Assembly: GCF_017744095.1 (NCBI RefSeq)
Contig: NZ_JAGHQX010000008.1
Location: 124,001 to 188,000, forward strand
Direction: 5' to 3'
Length of the DNA stretch: 64,000 bases
Source: Shimia sp. R10_1
GTDB taxonomy: Bacteria; Pseudomonadota; Alphaproteobacteria; Rhodobacterales; Rhodobacteraceae
Under the pieces are notes generated by a model. That model worked only from the letters and a program-made list of their open reading frames with translations. It made no database searches and was not told the origin of the DNA. Of this stretch, positions 53,367-61,680 are shown piece after piece. A program made the translations under genes and the position numbers. The number at the start of each line of letters is the position of its first letter. The first letter of the stretch is position 1.

Positions 53367-53873
53367 ATGGCTACAAAGATGGATCAGCAGATCGTCAATG
53401 ATCTGAAGGCAGCGGGGATCGACTATGTCACCTCGGTGCCGTGTAAACAGCTGGCGGGCGTGATTGAGGTGCTTGATGAGACCTCCGAGATCATGCACAT
53501 GCCCTCCAACAAGGAAGACGAAGGCATGGGGCTGTGCGCCGGGGCCTTTATGGGCGGCATGAAGCCTTGCATCGTGATGCAGAACACCGCGCTGGGCGTG
53601 GTGGTGAACACGCTCGCGACACTCATCCAGTTCTATCAGATCCCGCTGCCCATGCTGATTTCCTATCGCGGGGAAGTGGGCGAGCCGGTGGCCTGTCAGG
53701 TGGAGATGGCGCTGCACACCAAAGCGATCCTGAACCAGCTGCACATTCCGACCTATCACTTCCACAAGCCGGAGGATGCGGCCGAGCTGCCGGGCATTCT
53801 GGAATATTGTCAGATGTCGTCCAAGCCGGTCGCCATTCTTTGTGACGCATCTTTCTGGAGGGCCTCGGCATGA
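53367..53873 (+). CDS. comD: Sulfopyruvate decarboxylase subunit alpha
   Basis: A 168-residue thiamine-enzyme subunit equal to the N-terminal (PYR) domain of decarboxylases. YVTSVPCKQLAGVIE, PSNKEDEGMGLCAGAFMGG (with the glutamate that activates thiamine diphosphate) and QNTALGVVVNTLATL are the sulfopyruvate/phosphonopyruvate decarboxylase signatures. The alpha/beta split into two short genes is typical of sulfopyruvate decarboxylase. It would decarboxylate sulfopyruvate to sulfoacetaldehyde with ComE. Overlaps comE by four bases; GGGAGGAACG precedes the ATG. Confidence 0.9.
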   Translation: MATKMDQQIVNDLKAAGIDYVTSVPCKQLAGVIEVLDETSEIMHMPSNKEDEGMGLCAGAFMGGMKPCIVMQNTALGVVVNTLATLIQFYQIPLPMLISYRGEVGEPVACQVEMALHTKAILNQLHIPTYHFHKPEDAAELPGILEYCQMSSKPVAILCDASFWRASA

Positions 53874-54424
53874 TCCGCAATGACGTATTTCAGACGCTGA
53901 AACCGATCATCAGCGAGCATCTTGTGGTCTGTAACATCGGCGCGCCGAGCCAGGAGCTGCATGCGATGGACGATCAGCCGTCCAATTTCTACATGCTGGG
54001 CACCATGGGGCTGGCGTCGTCTATTGGTCTGGGGCTGGCAGCGGCGCAGGACAAGCCGGTGATCGCGATTGACGGGGACGGCTCTGTGCTCACAAACCTC
54101 GGCACGCTCGCGACCATTGGCAACAACGCGCAAGGCAACTTCACGCTGTTGATCATCGACAATGGCTCTTATGGCTCCACCGGGGATCAGCCGACCTATG
54201 CGGGGATGAACACCGACCTGGCGGCCGTGGCCCGGGCCTGTGGCGCGCAGAACGTGCAGACCGTTTCGGCGGAGGACACGGCGGCGGCGGTGCAGGCGGC
54301 GATTGCCAGCGACGAGATGACCATCATCGTCTCCAAATGTGAGAGCGGCAATGTGAAGGTGCCGGTGATCAAGACCAATCCGATCGTGATCCGCGAGCGC
54401 TTTATGGAAGAGGTGCGGCGCTGA
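53870..54424 (+). CDS. comE: Sulfopyruvate decarboxylase subunit beta
   Basis: A 184-residue partner of ComD, equal to the C-terminal thiamine-diphosphate-binding domain. The motif starts at IDGDGSVLTNLGTLATIGN near residue 66 and ends at the conserved IIDNGSYGSTGDQPTY near 97. MGLASSIGLGLAAAQDKP is the usual preceding helix. Together with ComD it forms the decarboxylase. It is the last gene of the operon, followed by a terminator; sulfoacetaldehyde acetyltransferase (xsc) does not follow. Confidence 0.9.
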   Translation: MIRNDVFQTLKPIISEHLVVCNIGAPSQELHAMDDQPSNFYMLGTMGLASSIGLGLAAAQDKPVIAIDGDGSVLTNLGTLATIGNNAQGNFTLLIIDNGSYGSTGDQPTYAGMNTDLAAVARACGAQNVQTVSAEDTAAAVQAAIASDEMTIIVSKCESGNVKVPVIKTNPIVIRERFMEEVRR

Positions 54425-54460
54425 GCGCTTTGCCGACTGAACAAAAGTTCATCGAAACCC

Positions 54461-54493
54461 AAAGGGGCACCGTTCTGAGTGCCCTTTTTTTAT
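54461..54493 (+). terminator. Terminator after comE
   Basis: AAAGGGGCAC pairs with GTGCCCTTTT (one bulged G) over an 8-base loop, followed by a run of T residues. It closes the sulfonate operon. Confidence 0.8.
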
Positions 54494-54608
54494 TGGGTCA
54501 GACGGATTTGCGCTTTGTTGCGGAGAAAAAAGGGGCCGGTTGTGGCTTGATAATTCTCGCGCGGGCGTGGATCATCGCGCCACCAACTTTATCAGGGGAG
54601 TGAAATTG

Positions 54609-56189
54609 ATGAAGTTCAAAACAATGATGCTGGCGACCGCTGCGATGGTGGCGATGCCAATGCTGGCACAAGCGGAAACCCTGCGCTGGGCGCGTGCGGG
54701 TGATGCGCTTACGCTTGACCCACATGCACAGAACGAAGGCCCGACATCGGCGCTGGCGCACCAGATCATGGAAACGCTGGTGATGCGTGACCATGCGGGT
54801 GCGATGGTGCCATCGCTGGCCACTGAATGGGGTCCGTCCGCGGACAATCCAAATGTGTGGGTGTTCAAACTGCGGGAAGGTGTGACCTTCCATGACGGCG
54901 CAAGTTTTGACAGCGAAGATGTCAAATTCTCGCTTGACCGCGCGATGACCGAAGACTCGGATTACAAAGAGCTGCTGGCCTCTGTGAAAGAGGTGCGCGC
55001 CACCGACGCTTACACGATTGAGATTGAGACCAACGGTCCCAACCCGATCATGGCCAACAACCTGACCAACATGTTCATCATGGACAAAGACTGGGCAGAG
55101 GCCAACAACGCCACCAAGGTGCAGGACTATGAAGGCGGCGAAGACACTTTTGCAGCCAAGAACGCCAACGGCACCGGCCCTTACAAGCTGGTCAGCCGCG
55201 AGCCGGACGTGAAGACCGTTCTGACGATCAACGAGAACTACTGGGGCAAAGATGAATTCCCGCTTCAGGTGACCGAGATCATCTACACCCCGATCCAGAA
55301 CGCAGCGACCCGTGTGGCGGCGCTTCTGTCTGGTGAAGTGGACTTCATTCAGGACGTGCCAGTGCAGGATCTGGGCCGTGTGGACAACACCGCTGGTCTG
55401 GACGTGCGCACAGCCCCACAGAACCGCGTGATCTTCTTCGGGATGAACCAGGCGGCAGAAGACATTGCCAATGATGATGTGGATGGTGTGAACCCCATGT
55501 CTGACGTGCGTGTGCGCAAGGCGATGTCCATGGCGATTGACCGCAACGCGATCATGAAGGTTGTGATGCGTGGTCAGTCCGCGCCTGCGGGCATGATTGC
55601 ACCGCCATTTGTGAACGGCTGGAACGAGGCGATGGACAGCTCCTCCACCACCGACATCGAAGGCGCGAAGGCGCTGATGGCGGAAGCGGGCTATGCGGAC
55701 GGCTTTGGCATCACGCTGAACTGCCCGAACGACCGCTATGTCAACGACGAGAAGATCTGTCAGGCGGCTGTGGGCATGCTCGCCAAAATTGGCGTGAAGG
55801 TGAATCTGGACGCCAAGCCGAAAGCACAGCACTTCCCGCTGCTCAGCAATCTGGAAACAGATTTCTACATGCTGGGCTGGGGTGTTCCGACCTACGATTC
55901 CGAGTATATCTTTAACTTCCTCGCCCACTCCAAAGGTGAGAAGTATGGCTCCTGGAACGCAACCCGCTTTGCGGATGCGGATCTCGATGCGAAGATCGAA
56001 GCGCTGGCCGGGGAAACCGATCTGGAGAAGCGCAACGGCATGATCAATGAGATCTGGCAGGTTGTGCAGGATCAGCAGCTGTATATCCCGATCCACCACC
56101 AGGTGCTGAACTGGGGCATGAAAGAGAACGTTGGCACCATCGTGGAGCCGGAAGATTCTCCGAAGTTCAAATACTTTGAAATGAACTAA
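54609..56189 (+). CDS. Oligopeptide-type ABC substrate-binding protein (family 5)
   Basis: A 526-residue periplasmic protein with signal peptide (MLATAAMVAMPMLAQA) and SBP_bac_5 signatures: DALTLDPHAQNEGPTSAL, VWVFKLREGVTFHDGASF, NGTGPYKLVSREP and VRKAMSMAIDRNAIMK. It follows its own promoter region and AGGGGAG; terminators flank it on both sides, so it is a single-gene unit. No dppBCDF-type permease genes are near. Ligands of this family range from peptides to sugars and nickel; here undefined. Confidence 0.9.
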   Translation: MKFKTMMLATAAMVAMPMLAQAETLRWARAGDALTLDPHAQNEGPTSALAHQIMETLVMRDHAGAMVPSLATEWGPSADNPNVWVFKLREGVTFHDGASFDSEDVKFSLDRAMTEDSDYKELLASVKEVRATDAYTIEIETNGPNPIMANNLTNMFIMDKDWAEANNATKVQDYEGGEDTFAAKNANGTGPYKLVSREPDVKTVLTINENYWGKDEFPLQVTEIIYTPIQNAATRVAALLSGEVDFIQDVPVQDLGRVDNTAGLDVRTAPQNRVIFFGMNQAAEDIANDDVDGVNPMSDVRVRKAMSMAIDRNAIMKVVMRGQSAPAGMIAPPFVNGWNEAMDSSSTTDIEGAKALMAEAGYADGFGITLNCPNDRYVNDEKICQAAVGMLAKIGVKVNLDAKPKAQHFPLLSNLETDFYMLGWGVPTYDSEYIFNFLAHSKGEKYGSWNATRFADADLDAKIEALAGETDLEKRNGMINEIWQVVQDQQLYIPIHHQVLNWGMKENVGTIVEPEDSPKFKYFEMN

Positions 56190-56212
56190 GCCCGCGGGTT
56201 TAGGACAACAAG

Positions 56213-56246
56213 AAACCCCCGCAGTTTGCGCTGCGGGGGTTTTTCT
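56213..56246. terminator. Bidirectional terminator between convergent genes
   Basis: A 12-base perfect stem (AAACCCCCGCAG with CTGCGGGGGTTT) and 6-base loop, followed by TTTTC on the plus strand and preceded by a T-run on the minus strand. It separates the binding-protein gene from the E1 gene. Confidence 0.85.
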
Positions 56247-56267
56247 TTGGTTGGCTGTGATCGGTGC

Positions 56268-58451
56268 TTAGGATTTGGCCCAGAGCGCGCGGGCGGCCTC
56301 TGCGATGCTCTCGCGTGACGGCATGGTGGCGGCATAGGCTGGGCCGGTTGCGATAAAGCTGTCATGGGCGGCGATGCGGGCATGGGGCAGGGTGGTCTGC
56401 TCATGCAGCAGCGTCATCAGCGCCTCAGACTGGCTGCCGGTGGAGCGGCATTCATCCACCACCAGAACCTTCTCGGCCCCTTCAAGCGCGGCAAGGATGC
56501 CCTCTGCAGGCAGGGGCGCGAGCCAGCGCATGTCGATCACGCGAGTCTGGATGCCTTCCTTGGCAAGATCCGCTGCTGCCTGTGTGGAGAGGTAGCGCCC
56601 GTTGCCATAGGTCAGAATGGCCAGCGGGCCGTCTCCCTCAACGCCCACTTCACCCAGAGCGATGGATTGATCCGGCGCTGGGTAGGTGGCCATCCAGCCG
56701 CTGTCTTTGTCCTCGAGCAGGTCTCGCATCGGATAGAGCGCGATCGGCTCCACCATCACCACCACGCGGTTTTCCGCATGGGCCAGCCGCACACATTCGC
56801 GCATCATCTTGGCCGCGTCATCGCCGCGCGAGGGGCAGGCGATGATGATGCCGGGGATGTCGCGCAGCACAGCCAGCGAGTTGTCATTGTGGAAGTGCCC
56901 GCCAAAGCCTTTTTGATAGCCGAGCCCGGCGATGCGCAGCACCATCGGGTTGGTGAATTGGCCGTTTGAGAAGAACGACAGGGTTGCCGCCTCGCCGCGC
57001 AGCTGGTCTTCGGCGTTGTGCAGATAGGCGAGGAATTGGATTTCCGGCATCGGCACAAAGCCGTTATGTGCCATTCCGATGGCGAGGCCGAGGATGGATT
57101 GCTCATCCAGCAGCGTGTCGATCATACGGTCCGCGCCAAAGCGGTCTTTGAGCTTTTGGGTGACGCCGTAGACCCCACCCTTGGTGCCGATGTCCTCGCC
57201 CATCATCACGATCTCGCCGTGCTCCAGCATCAGATCGGTGAGGGCCCAGTTGAGCAGGCGCGACATGGGCTGGGGTTTGTCCATCTGCTTGAGATCCGCG
57301 CCAAAGGCCTTTTCGCGGGCCTCCGGTGTGGGGCCGTTGCTGGCGGCAATCTCGCGGGCTGGTGGCACCAGCGATGCCATCACCTCAGCTGCATTTGAAA
57401 GGCGCGGGGTCTTCACTGCTTTTTCCGCCAGCGCGGCGCAGCGGTCCTCAGCCTGCTGATAGACCGCCAGAGAGGCCTCAGGCGTCTGCGCACCGGCCTC
57501 AGACAGCAGGCGCACGGAATGCAGCAGCGGATCATCCGCTTCCCAAGCCTCAAAGGTGGCTTTGGGCAGGTAGGCCTGCTGCATGTCAGAGCCGGCATGG
57601 CCGTAAAGGCGCACAAGCGTCAGATGCAGAAAGGCTGGTTTGCGGTGTTTGCGCACATACTCAGCGGCCTCCTGGGCGGCGCGGAACGTGTCATAGATAT
57701 CAAGCCCGTTGGCGGTGAAGTATTTCAGGCCGGGTTTGTGGGCGAAGTTGGCGTTGATCCAGCCGCCGGGCGTGCGGGTGGAGATGCCGATGCCATTGTC
57801 CTCGCAGACAAACAACAGCGGCATGGGGGCAGATTGATAGGCCGTCCAGCAGGCGGTGTTGATCGCCCCCTGCGCGGTGGAGTGGTTGGCGGAGGCGTCG
57901 CCAAAGGAGCAGAGGACGATGCTGTCATCGGCCAGTTGTTTATGCTCGGGCGCGCGGCGCTTGGCGAGGCCGATAGAATAGGCGGCTCCCACGGCTTTGG
58001 GCAGGTGGGAGGCAATGGTGGAGGTCTGCGGCGGGATGTTGAGCGCCTTGGAGCCCAGCACCTTGTGACGCCCGCCAGAGATCGGATCCTCCATCGAGGT
58101 GCAGAAGCTCAGAAGCATGTCCCAAGCCGCATCCACGCCTTCGACCTGCGTTGAACGCATGGTTTGAAACGCGCCGTCGCGATAGTGCAGAAACGCCATG
58201 TCATCAGGGCGCAGGGCGGCCGCCACAGCGGCCATGCCCTCATGTCCAGAGGAGCCAATGGTGTAATAGCCATTGCCTTCAGACTGCATTTTGCGCGAGC
58301 GGCGGTCCAGATTGCGGCTGAGGCACTGCGCGGCAAAAATCTCTTTGGCTTGTGCGGCCTCAAGGGGACCGTCTGCGGTGGCGCCGGTTGGAAATGCGCC
58401 CTGTGCCACGCGTTCTCTGAACGCCTGATCCACGATATCTGCTCGATCCAT
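56268..58451 (-). CDS. Fused alpha-beta E1 component of a 2-oxoacid dehydrogenase
   Basis: A 727-residue thiamine-dependent dehydrogenase in which the E1 alpha part (about residues 1-365) and beta part (about 390-727) are one chain. The alpha part has the thiamine motif CSFGDASANHSTAQGAINTA near 183 followed by CEDNGIGIST; the beta part has MMGEDIGTKGGVYGVT, IQFLAYLHNAEDQLRG and VLVVDECRSTGSQSE. Such fusions resemble branched-chain 2-oxoacid dehydrogenases. No E2 (dihydrolipoyl acyltransferase) or E3 gene is adjacent, so its partner is elsewhere. Start at 58451 has GAGGGAGGAG upstream. Substrate unknown. Confidence 0.88.
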   Translation of the reverse strand: MDRADIVDQAFRERVAQGAFPTGATADGPLEAAQAKEIFAAQCLSRNLDRRSRKMQSEGNGYYTIGSSGHEGMAAVAAALRPDDMAFLHYRDGAFQTMRSTQVEGVDAAWDMLLSFCTSMEDPISGGRHKVLGSKALNIPPQTSTIASHLPKAVGAAYSIGLAKRRAPEHKQLADDSIVLCSFGDASANHSTAQGAINTACWTAYQSAPMPLLFVCEDNGIGISTRTPGGWINANFAHKPGLKYFTANGLDIYDTFRAAQEAAEYVRKHRKPAFLHLTLVRLYGHAGSDMQQAYLPKATFEAWEADDPLLHSVRLLSEAGAQTPEASLAVYQQAEDRCAALAEKAVKTPRLSNAAEVMASLVPPAREIAASNGPTPEAREKAFGADLKQMDKPQPMSRLLNWALTDLMLEHGEIVMMGEDIGTKGGVYGVTQKLKDRFGADRMIDTLLDEQSILGLAIGMAHNGFVPMPEIQFLAYLHNAEDQLRGEAATLSFFSNGQFTNPMVLRIAGLGYQKGFGGHFHNDNSLAVLRDIPGIIIACPSRGDDAAKMMRECVRLAHAENRVVVMVEPIALYPMRDLLEDKDSGWMATYPAPDQSIALGEVGVEGDGPLAILTYGNGRYLSTQAAADLAKEGIQTRVIDMRWLAPLPAEGILAALEGAEKVLVVDECRSTGSQSEALMTLLHEQTTLPHARIAAHDSFIATGPAYAATMPSRESIAEAARALWAKS

Positions 58452-58717
58452 ATGCTCCTCCCTCAGATCTTGAAGACTGCGTAGCACCCCGGAGGAGGAA
58501 GGCCAATGTGAAGTTTGTAGATTTACGAAAACTCTCCTTAGGGGTGTGTGATGCCCCTGTCGCACCCTGTCTGGTTCCTGCCTCAAAAGGACCTGATTTT
58601 GCCCCAATCCGGGCCCCGGAATGGTCGCATTTACACTTCATTAACCATGGAGGGGACGTCCGGGTGTTGCTGGGCGCGCCGCAGTCACGGGGGCGGCAGT
58701 GTGAGGTGTAAAGACCG

Positions 58718-59212
58718 ATGAGACACGGGTTTCGTTTGGGAGAGTTTGATGTGGATGCGTCGCAGGATCTGGCAACGGGTCTGCGGGTGGGCATCCCGTC
58801 ACAGGGTAAAGAAGATCGACGTTTGATGCGTGAGGCCAAGCGGCGCATGAAAACGTTGTCACGGCGAGAAAAGCCGCCGGTTCAATTGAGCAATGTGGAG
58901 CGCGCGATGCTGCGCAATGCGCCGGATCTGGTGACACCGGACATTCGCGCCTTTGCTGATGATACAACGGCGGATTGGCGTGCGCGCTGGCCGCGTCCGC
59001 GACTGCTTGCTCTGATTGTTATCATCACCTTGGCAGCGATCGTACCTTCGGTGGCGATGCGGTTGCTGATCTGGTGCGTGATCATGTTGCTTTTGACGTC
59101 TGTGATGCTGGGGCCGGAACGGGCACGGGATGCTGTGCAGTTTGCGGGGCAGCATATTGCGCGCGTCTGGGGGCGGGAGATCCGCTTTGTGCAGAGGTTG
59201 TGGAGCCGATAA
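58718..59212 (+). CDS. Membrane protein of unknown function upstream of secE (A)
   Basis: A 164-residue protein. The N-terminal half is hydrophilic and basic (EDRRLMREAKRRMKTLSRREKPP); the second half has two close hydrophobic segments (LLALIVIITLAAIVPSVAM and LLIWCVIMLLLTSVML) followed by a basic amphipathic tail. Layout is like the next gene's C-terminal part, suggesting a similar role at the membrane. I do not recognise a named family. The 266 bases between it and the divergent E1 gene hold the promoters. Confidence 0.7.
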   Translation: MRHGFRLGEFDVDASQDLATGLRVGIPSQGKEDRRLMREAKRRMKTLSRREKPPVQLSNVERAMLRNAPDLVTPDIRAFADDTTADWRARWPRPRLLALIVIITLAAIVPSVAMRLLIWCVIMLLLTSVMLGPERARDAVQFAGQHIARVWGREIRFVQRLWSR

Positions 59213-59382
59213 GGCGATTTGCAGAAGGGGCGCCCTTATCGCTCGCGCCGGCCTGAAACCTGCGGGGCGGGGCGCCACATTTTTTCCATAGTTTTATCGC
59301 GCCGGTGCCTCATTGATTGCCGAATCTTAACCGCAGGCGCCCGATTTGGGCAGCTGTTGGGTGGTGGTTGTAGGTGTAAGCG

Positions 59383-60114
59383 ATGAGCCAAGATGTTTTG
59401 GGAAAAAGTTCCGCGCAATCAGGTGAGTTCGGACGGGCCATAGTGGCCCCTGGAGAGCCATTCACCGATACAACCTTGCTGACCATTCGGGCGCTTCTGG
59501 CAGAATCAGACCCCGTGCCGCAGCCCAAACCCCTCTCTTTCAGCTTGCCGGCCAAATCCGCTGGCCGGTCTGACCCTTTGGTGTCGCCGCAGCGCAATCC
59601 GTATGCCGCAGCGCCTGAGCCAGTGGATCACGGCCCTGAAGGGCACGGCGAGCGGCAGGTGGAGGTTGCGCGCGGGCGCGGCCAGTCTAGTGCCGCATGT
59701 GCCGCAGAAGAGAGCTCTTTGCCGCCAAGGCGCAGCTGGCGTCGGATCGAGGTTGTGGAGAGCTGGCCTGGGCGAAACTTGCGGCGGGTGCTCATGTCGC
59801 CGAGAATGCTGGCCGTTGGCTTTCTGTGTGGTGTCGTGGTTTGGGAGCCTTGGTTTATTCCCGCGCTTGCTTTGATGATGGTGTCTGCGGTTTTGCTGAT
59901 CGGAGCCTTGATTGGGCAGGATCGCATGGCCCGGATTGTGCTGTATCTTCTCAAGCGCTTTGTCTGGGCGGATCCGTCGCTTGGGCGGCTGTTACAGCGG
60001 ATTTTGCCTGCGCGATGGCATGGTATCCTATATCGCCCGGTGACCGAAGCAGATGCCTGGGACGGTCTGATCGATCCCAGCTTTGAGGCCCGTCTGGCGC
60101 GGATCCGACGCTGA
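59383..60114 (+). CDS. Membrane protein of unknown function upstream of secE (B)
   Basis: A 243-residue protein. Residues 1-120 are a low-complexity, probably disordered region rich in Pro, Ser, Glu and Arg; then a basic stretch (PPRRSWRRIEVVESWPGR) and hydrophobic segments (MLAVGFLCGVVVWEPWF and PALALMMVSAVLLIGALIG), and a C-terminal tail with basic residues. The arrangement (basic stretch, paired helices, basic tail) is like the previous gene's. Function is unknown; secE follows 97 bases later. Confidence 0.7.
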   Translation: MSQDVLGKSSAQSGEFGRAIVAPGEPFTDTTLLTIRALLAESDPVPQPKPLSFSLPAKSAGRSDPLVSPQRNPYAAAPEPVDHGPEGHGERQVEVARGRGQSSAACAAEESSLPPRRSWRRIEVVESWPGRNLRRVLMSPRMLAVGFLCGVVVWEPWFIPALALMMVSAVLLIGALIGQDRMARIVLYLLKRFVWADPSLGRLLQRILPARWHGILYRPVTEADAWDGLIDPSFEARLARIRR

Positions 60115-60211
60115 GCATTTCAGGCTGCTTTTCTATTCCCTGCGCTTGGGCCTTGAAATTGCCGCAAGCCCCAAGTATGTCAGCCTTTGATCAAGGCAAA
60201 GAAGAAGCGTC

Positions 60212-60409
60212 ATGGCGAAAACCAATCCGATCACTTTTATTCAGCAAGTCCGCGCGGAAGTTTCCAAAGTGGTCTGGCCGACCCGTCGCGAGGTGCTGTT
60301 GACCACCGTAATGGTCTTCATCATGGCGGCGTTGACGGCGGCCTTCTTCTCGTTGGTGGATATTCTGATCCGCTCTGGCCTTCAGGGCATTCTGGCGCTT
60401 TTCGGCTAA
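60212..60409 (+). CDS. secE: Preprotein translocase subunit SecE
   Basis: A 65-residue single-span SecE of the short (non-enteric) type. FIQQVRAEVSKVVWPTRREV is the conserved amphipathic surface helix, followed by one membrane helix (TTVMVFIMAALTAAFFSLV). It clamps SecY in the translocon. Position directly before nusG is the usual one. No tRNA-Trp gene precedes it here. Confidence 0.96.
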   Translation: MAKTNPITFIQQVRAEVSKVVWPTRREVLLTTVMVFIMAALTAAFFSLVDILIRSGLQGILALFG

Positions 60410-60624
60410 TCCACACAGGCCTTTGCGCAGGCTTTCAGCGGCCTGCGTCCGTCGGTTGTCCCTTGAATTGAGCGGGCAAGGGCGGTAGGGACTGCGTCTA
60501 TAAGATGCATGGCGTGTGGCGATTCGAGTTGCACGCCGATTTTTTGTTCCTGACAGTCCGATTTGAGACTGCGAACATAAACGACACTCCGGCCAGATGC
60601 CGGCAAGGACGGGAAGAACAACAG

Positions 60625-61158
60625 ATGGCGAAACGGTGGTATTCGGTTAGCGTGCTTTCGAACTTCGAAAAGAAGGTCGCCGAGACAATTCGCACGTCGG
60701 TCGAAGAGCAGGGGCTTGAGGACCAGATTGACGAAGTGCTGGTGCCGACCGAAGAAGTGATCGAAGTGCGCCGTGGCAAGAAGGTGACCACCGAGCGCCG
60801 CTTTATGCCGGGCTACGTGCTTGTTCACATGGAAATGAGCGATCAGGGTTATCACCTGATCAACTCCATCAACCGCGTCACCGGCTTCTTGGGTCCGCAA
60901 GGTCGCCCCATGCCAATGCGTGACGCTGAAGTTCAGGGCATCCTGGGCCGCGTTGAAGAAGGCGAAGCAGCACCGAAGCTGATGATCAGCTTTGAGGTGG
61001 GCGAGAAGGTCAAGGTCAACGAAGGTCCGTTTGAGGACTTCGACGGTATGGTTGAGGAAGTGGACGAAGAGAACCAGCGCCTGAAGGTGACCGTGTCGAT
61101 CTTTGGCCGCGAGACCCCGGTTGAGCTGGAATACACGCAGGTGACCAAGCAGATGTAA
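60625..61158 (+). CDS. nusG: Transcription termination/antitermination factor NusG
   Basis: A 177-residue elongation factor. N-terminal NGN domain (AKRWYSVSVLSNFEKKVAE, MPGYVLVHMEMSD, VTGFLG), linker, and C-terminal KOW domain (VKVNEGPFEDFDGMVEEVD). The start at 60625 matches the family; the longer frame has no support. It lies between secE and rplK as usual, except that a strong terminator and rpiB on the other strand separate it from rplK. Confidence 0.97.
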   Translation: MAKRWYSVSVLSNFEKKVAETIRTSVEEQGLEDQIDEVLVPTEEVIEVRRGKKVTTERRFMPGYVLVHMEMSDQGYHLINSINRVTGFLGPQGRPMPMRDAEVQGILGRVEEGEAAPKLMISFEVGEKVKVNEGPFEDFDGMVEEVDEENQRLKVTVSIFGRETPVELEYTQVTKQM

Positions 61159-61179
61159 GCTGCGCACTTTGCAGAGACA

Positions 61180-61217
61180 AAAAAGCCCCGCATCAGACGA
61201 TGCGGGGCTTTTTCTTT
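61180..61217. terminator. Bidirectional terminator between nusG and rpiB
   Basis: A 15-base stem (AAAAAGCCCCGCATC with its complement) and 4-base loop, flanked by A and T runs on either side. It separates nusG from rpiB, which converges on it. Confidence 0.88.
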
Positions 61218-61239
61218 GTCTGGTGGTTGCCTGTGAAGA

Positions 61240-61680
61240 TCAGGCTTCGATCATGTCCACGCGGGTCGCGTGGCGGCCTCCTTCAAATTCGGTGGATAGG
61301 AAGGCATCCACGATTTCAAGCGCGAGTCCCTCGCCGACCACACGGGCGCCAAGCGACAGAATGTTGGCGTTGTTGTGCGCGCGGATCATCGCGGCGGAAA
61401 ACGTGTCAGAGCAGACACCGCAGCGGATGCCTTTGACCTTATTGGCGGCCATCATGATGCCCTGACCGGTGCCGCAAAGGATGATGCCAAGATCCGCCTC
61501 GCCAGCGACGACGCGTTCGGCGGCGGCTTGCCCGTGTTTGGGGTAGTGGGTGCTTTCGGTGGTGGTCGGGCCGATGTCGAGCACCTCATAGCCTTGGGCG
61601 GAGATGTGATCGGCCACTGCGCGGCGCAGATCAATGGCGGCGTGGTCGCTGGAAAGCACGATGCGTTTGTTGGATGTCAT
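61240..61680 (-). CDS. rpiB: Ribose-5-phosphate isomerase B
   Basis: A 146-residue isomerase of ribose and ribulose 5-phosphates. SSDHAAIDLRRA, LGIILCGTGQGIMMAANK (with the active-site Cys) and HNNANILSLGARVVG are diagnostic. Start at 61680 (MTSNKR) after CTCCCTC (GAGGGAG on the coding strand). It is on the opposite strand within the nusG-rplK interval, an unusual insertion. Besides the pentose-phosphate route, it could supply ribulose 5-phosphate for CDP-ribitol synthesis. Confidence 0.95.
   Translation of the reverse strand: MTSNKRIVLSSDHAAIDLRRAVADHISAQGYEVLDIGPTTTESTHYPKHGQAAAERVVAGEADLGIILCGTGQGIMMAANKVKGIRCGVCSDTFSAAMIRAHNNANILSLGARVVGEGLALEIVDAFLSTEFEGGRHATRVDMIEA

Noticed and set aside
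50916-53765. A 949-codon open frame on the minus strand across the aldehyde dehydrogenase, slcC and comD genes
   Set aside because: It is exactly antisense to three well-identified genes, its translation is rich in His, Arg and Gln without any family motif, and such frames are expected opposite GC-rich coding DNA.
53367-54424. Phosphonopyruvate decarboxylase
   Set aside because: That enzyme is normally one chain of nearly 400 residues beside phosphonate genes; here two short subunits lie beside sulfolactate-type genes.
54498-56099. A 533-codon minus-strand frame opposite the family 5 binding protein
   Set aside because: Antisense shadow; the plus-strand gene has signal peptide and family signatures.
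60115-60211. tRNA-Trp gene expected before secE
   Set aside because: No cloverleaf or CCA-type acceptor could be drawn in this spacer.
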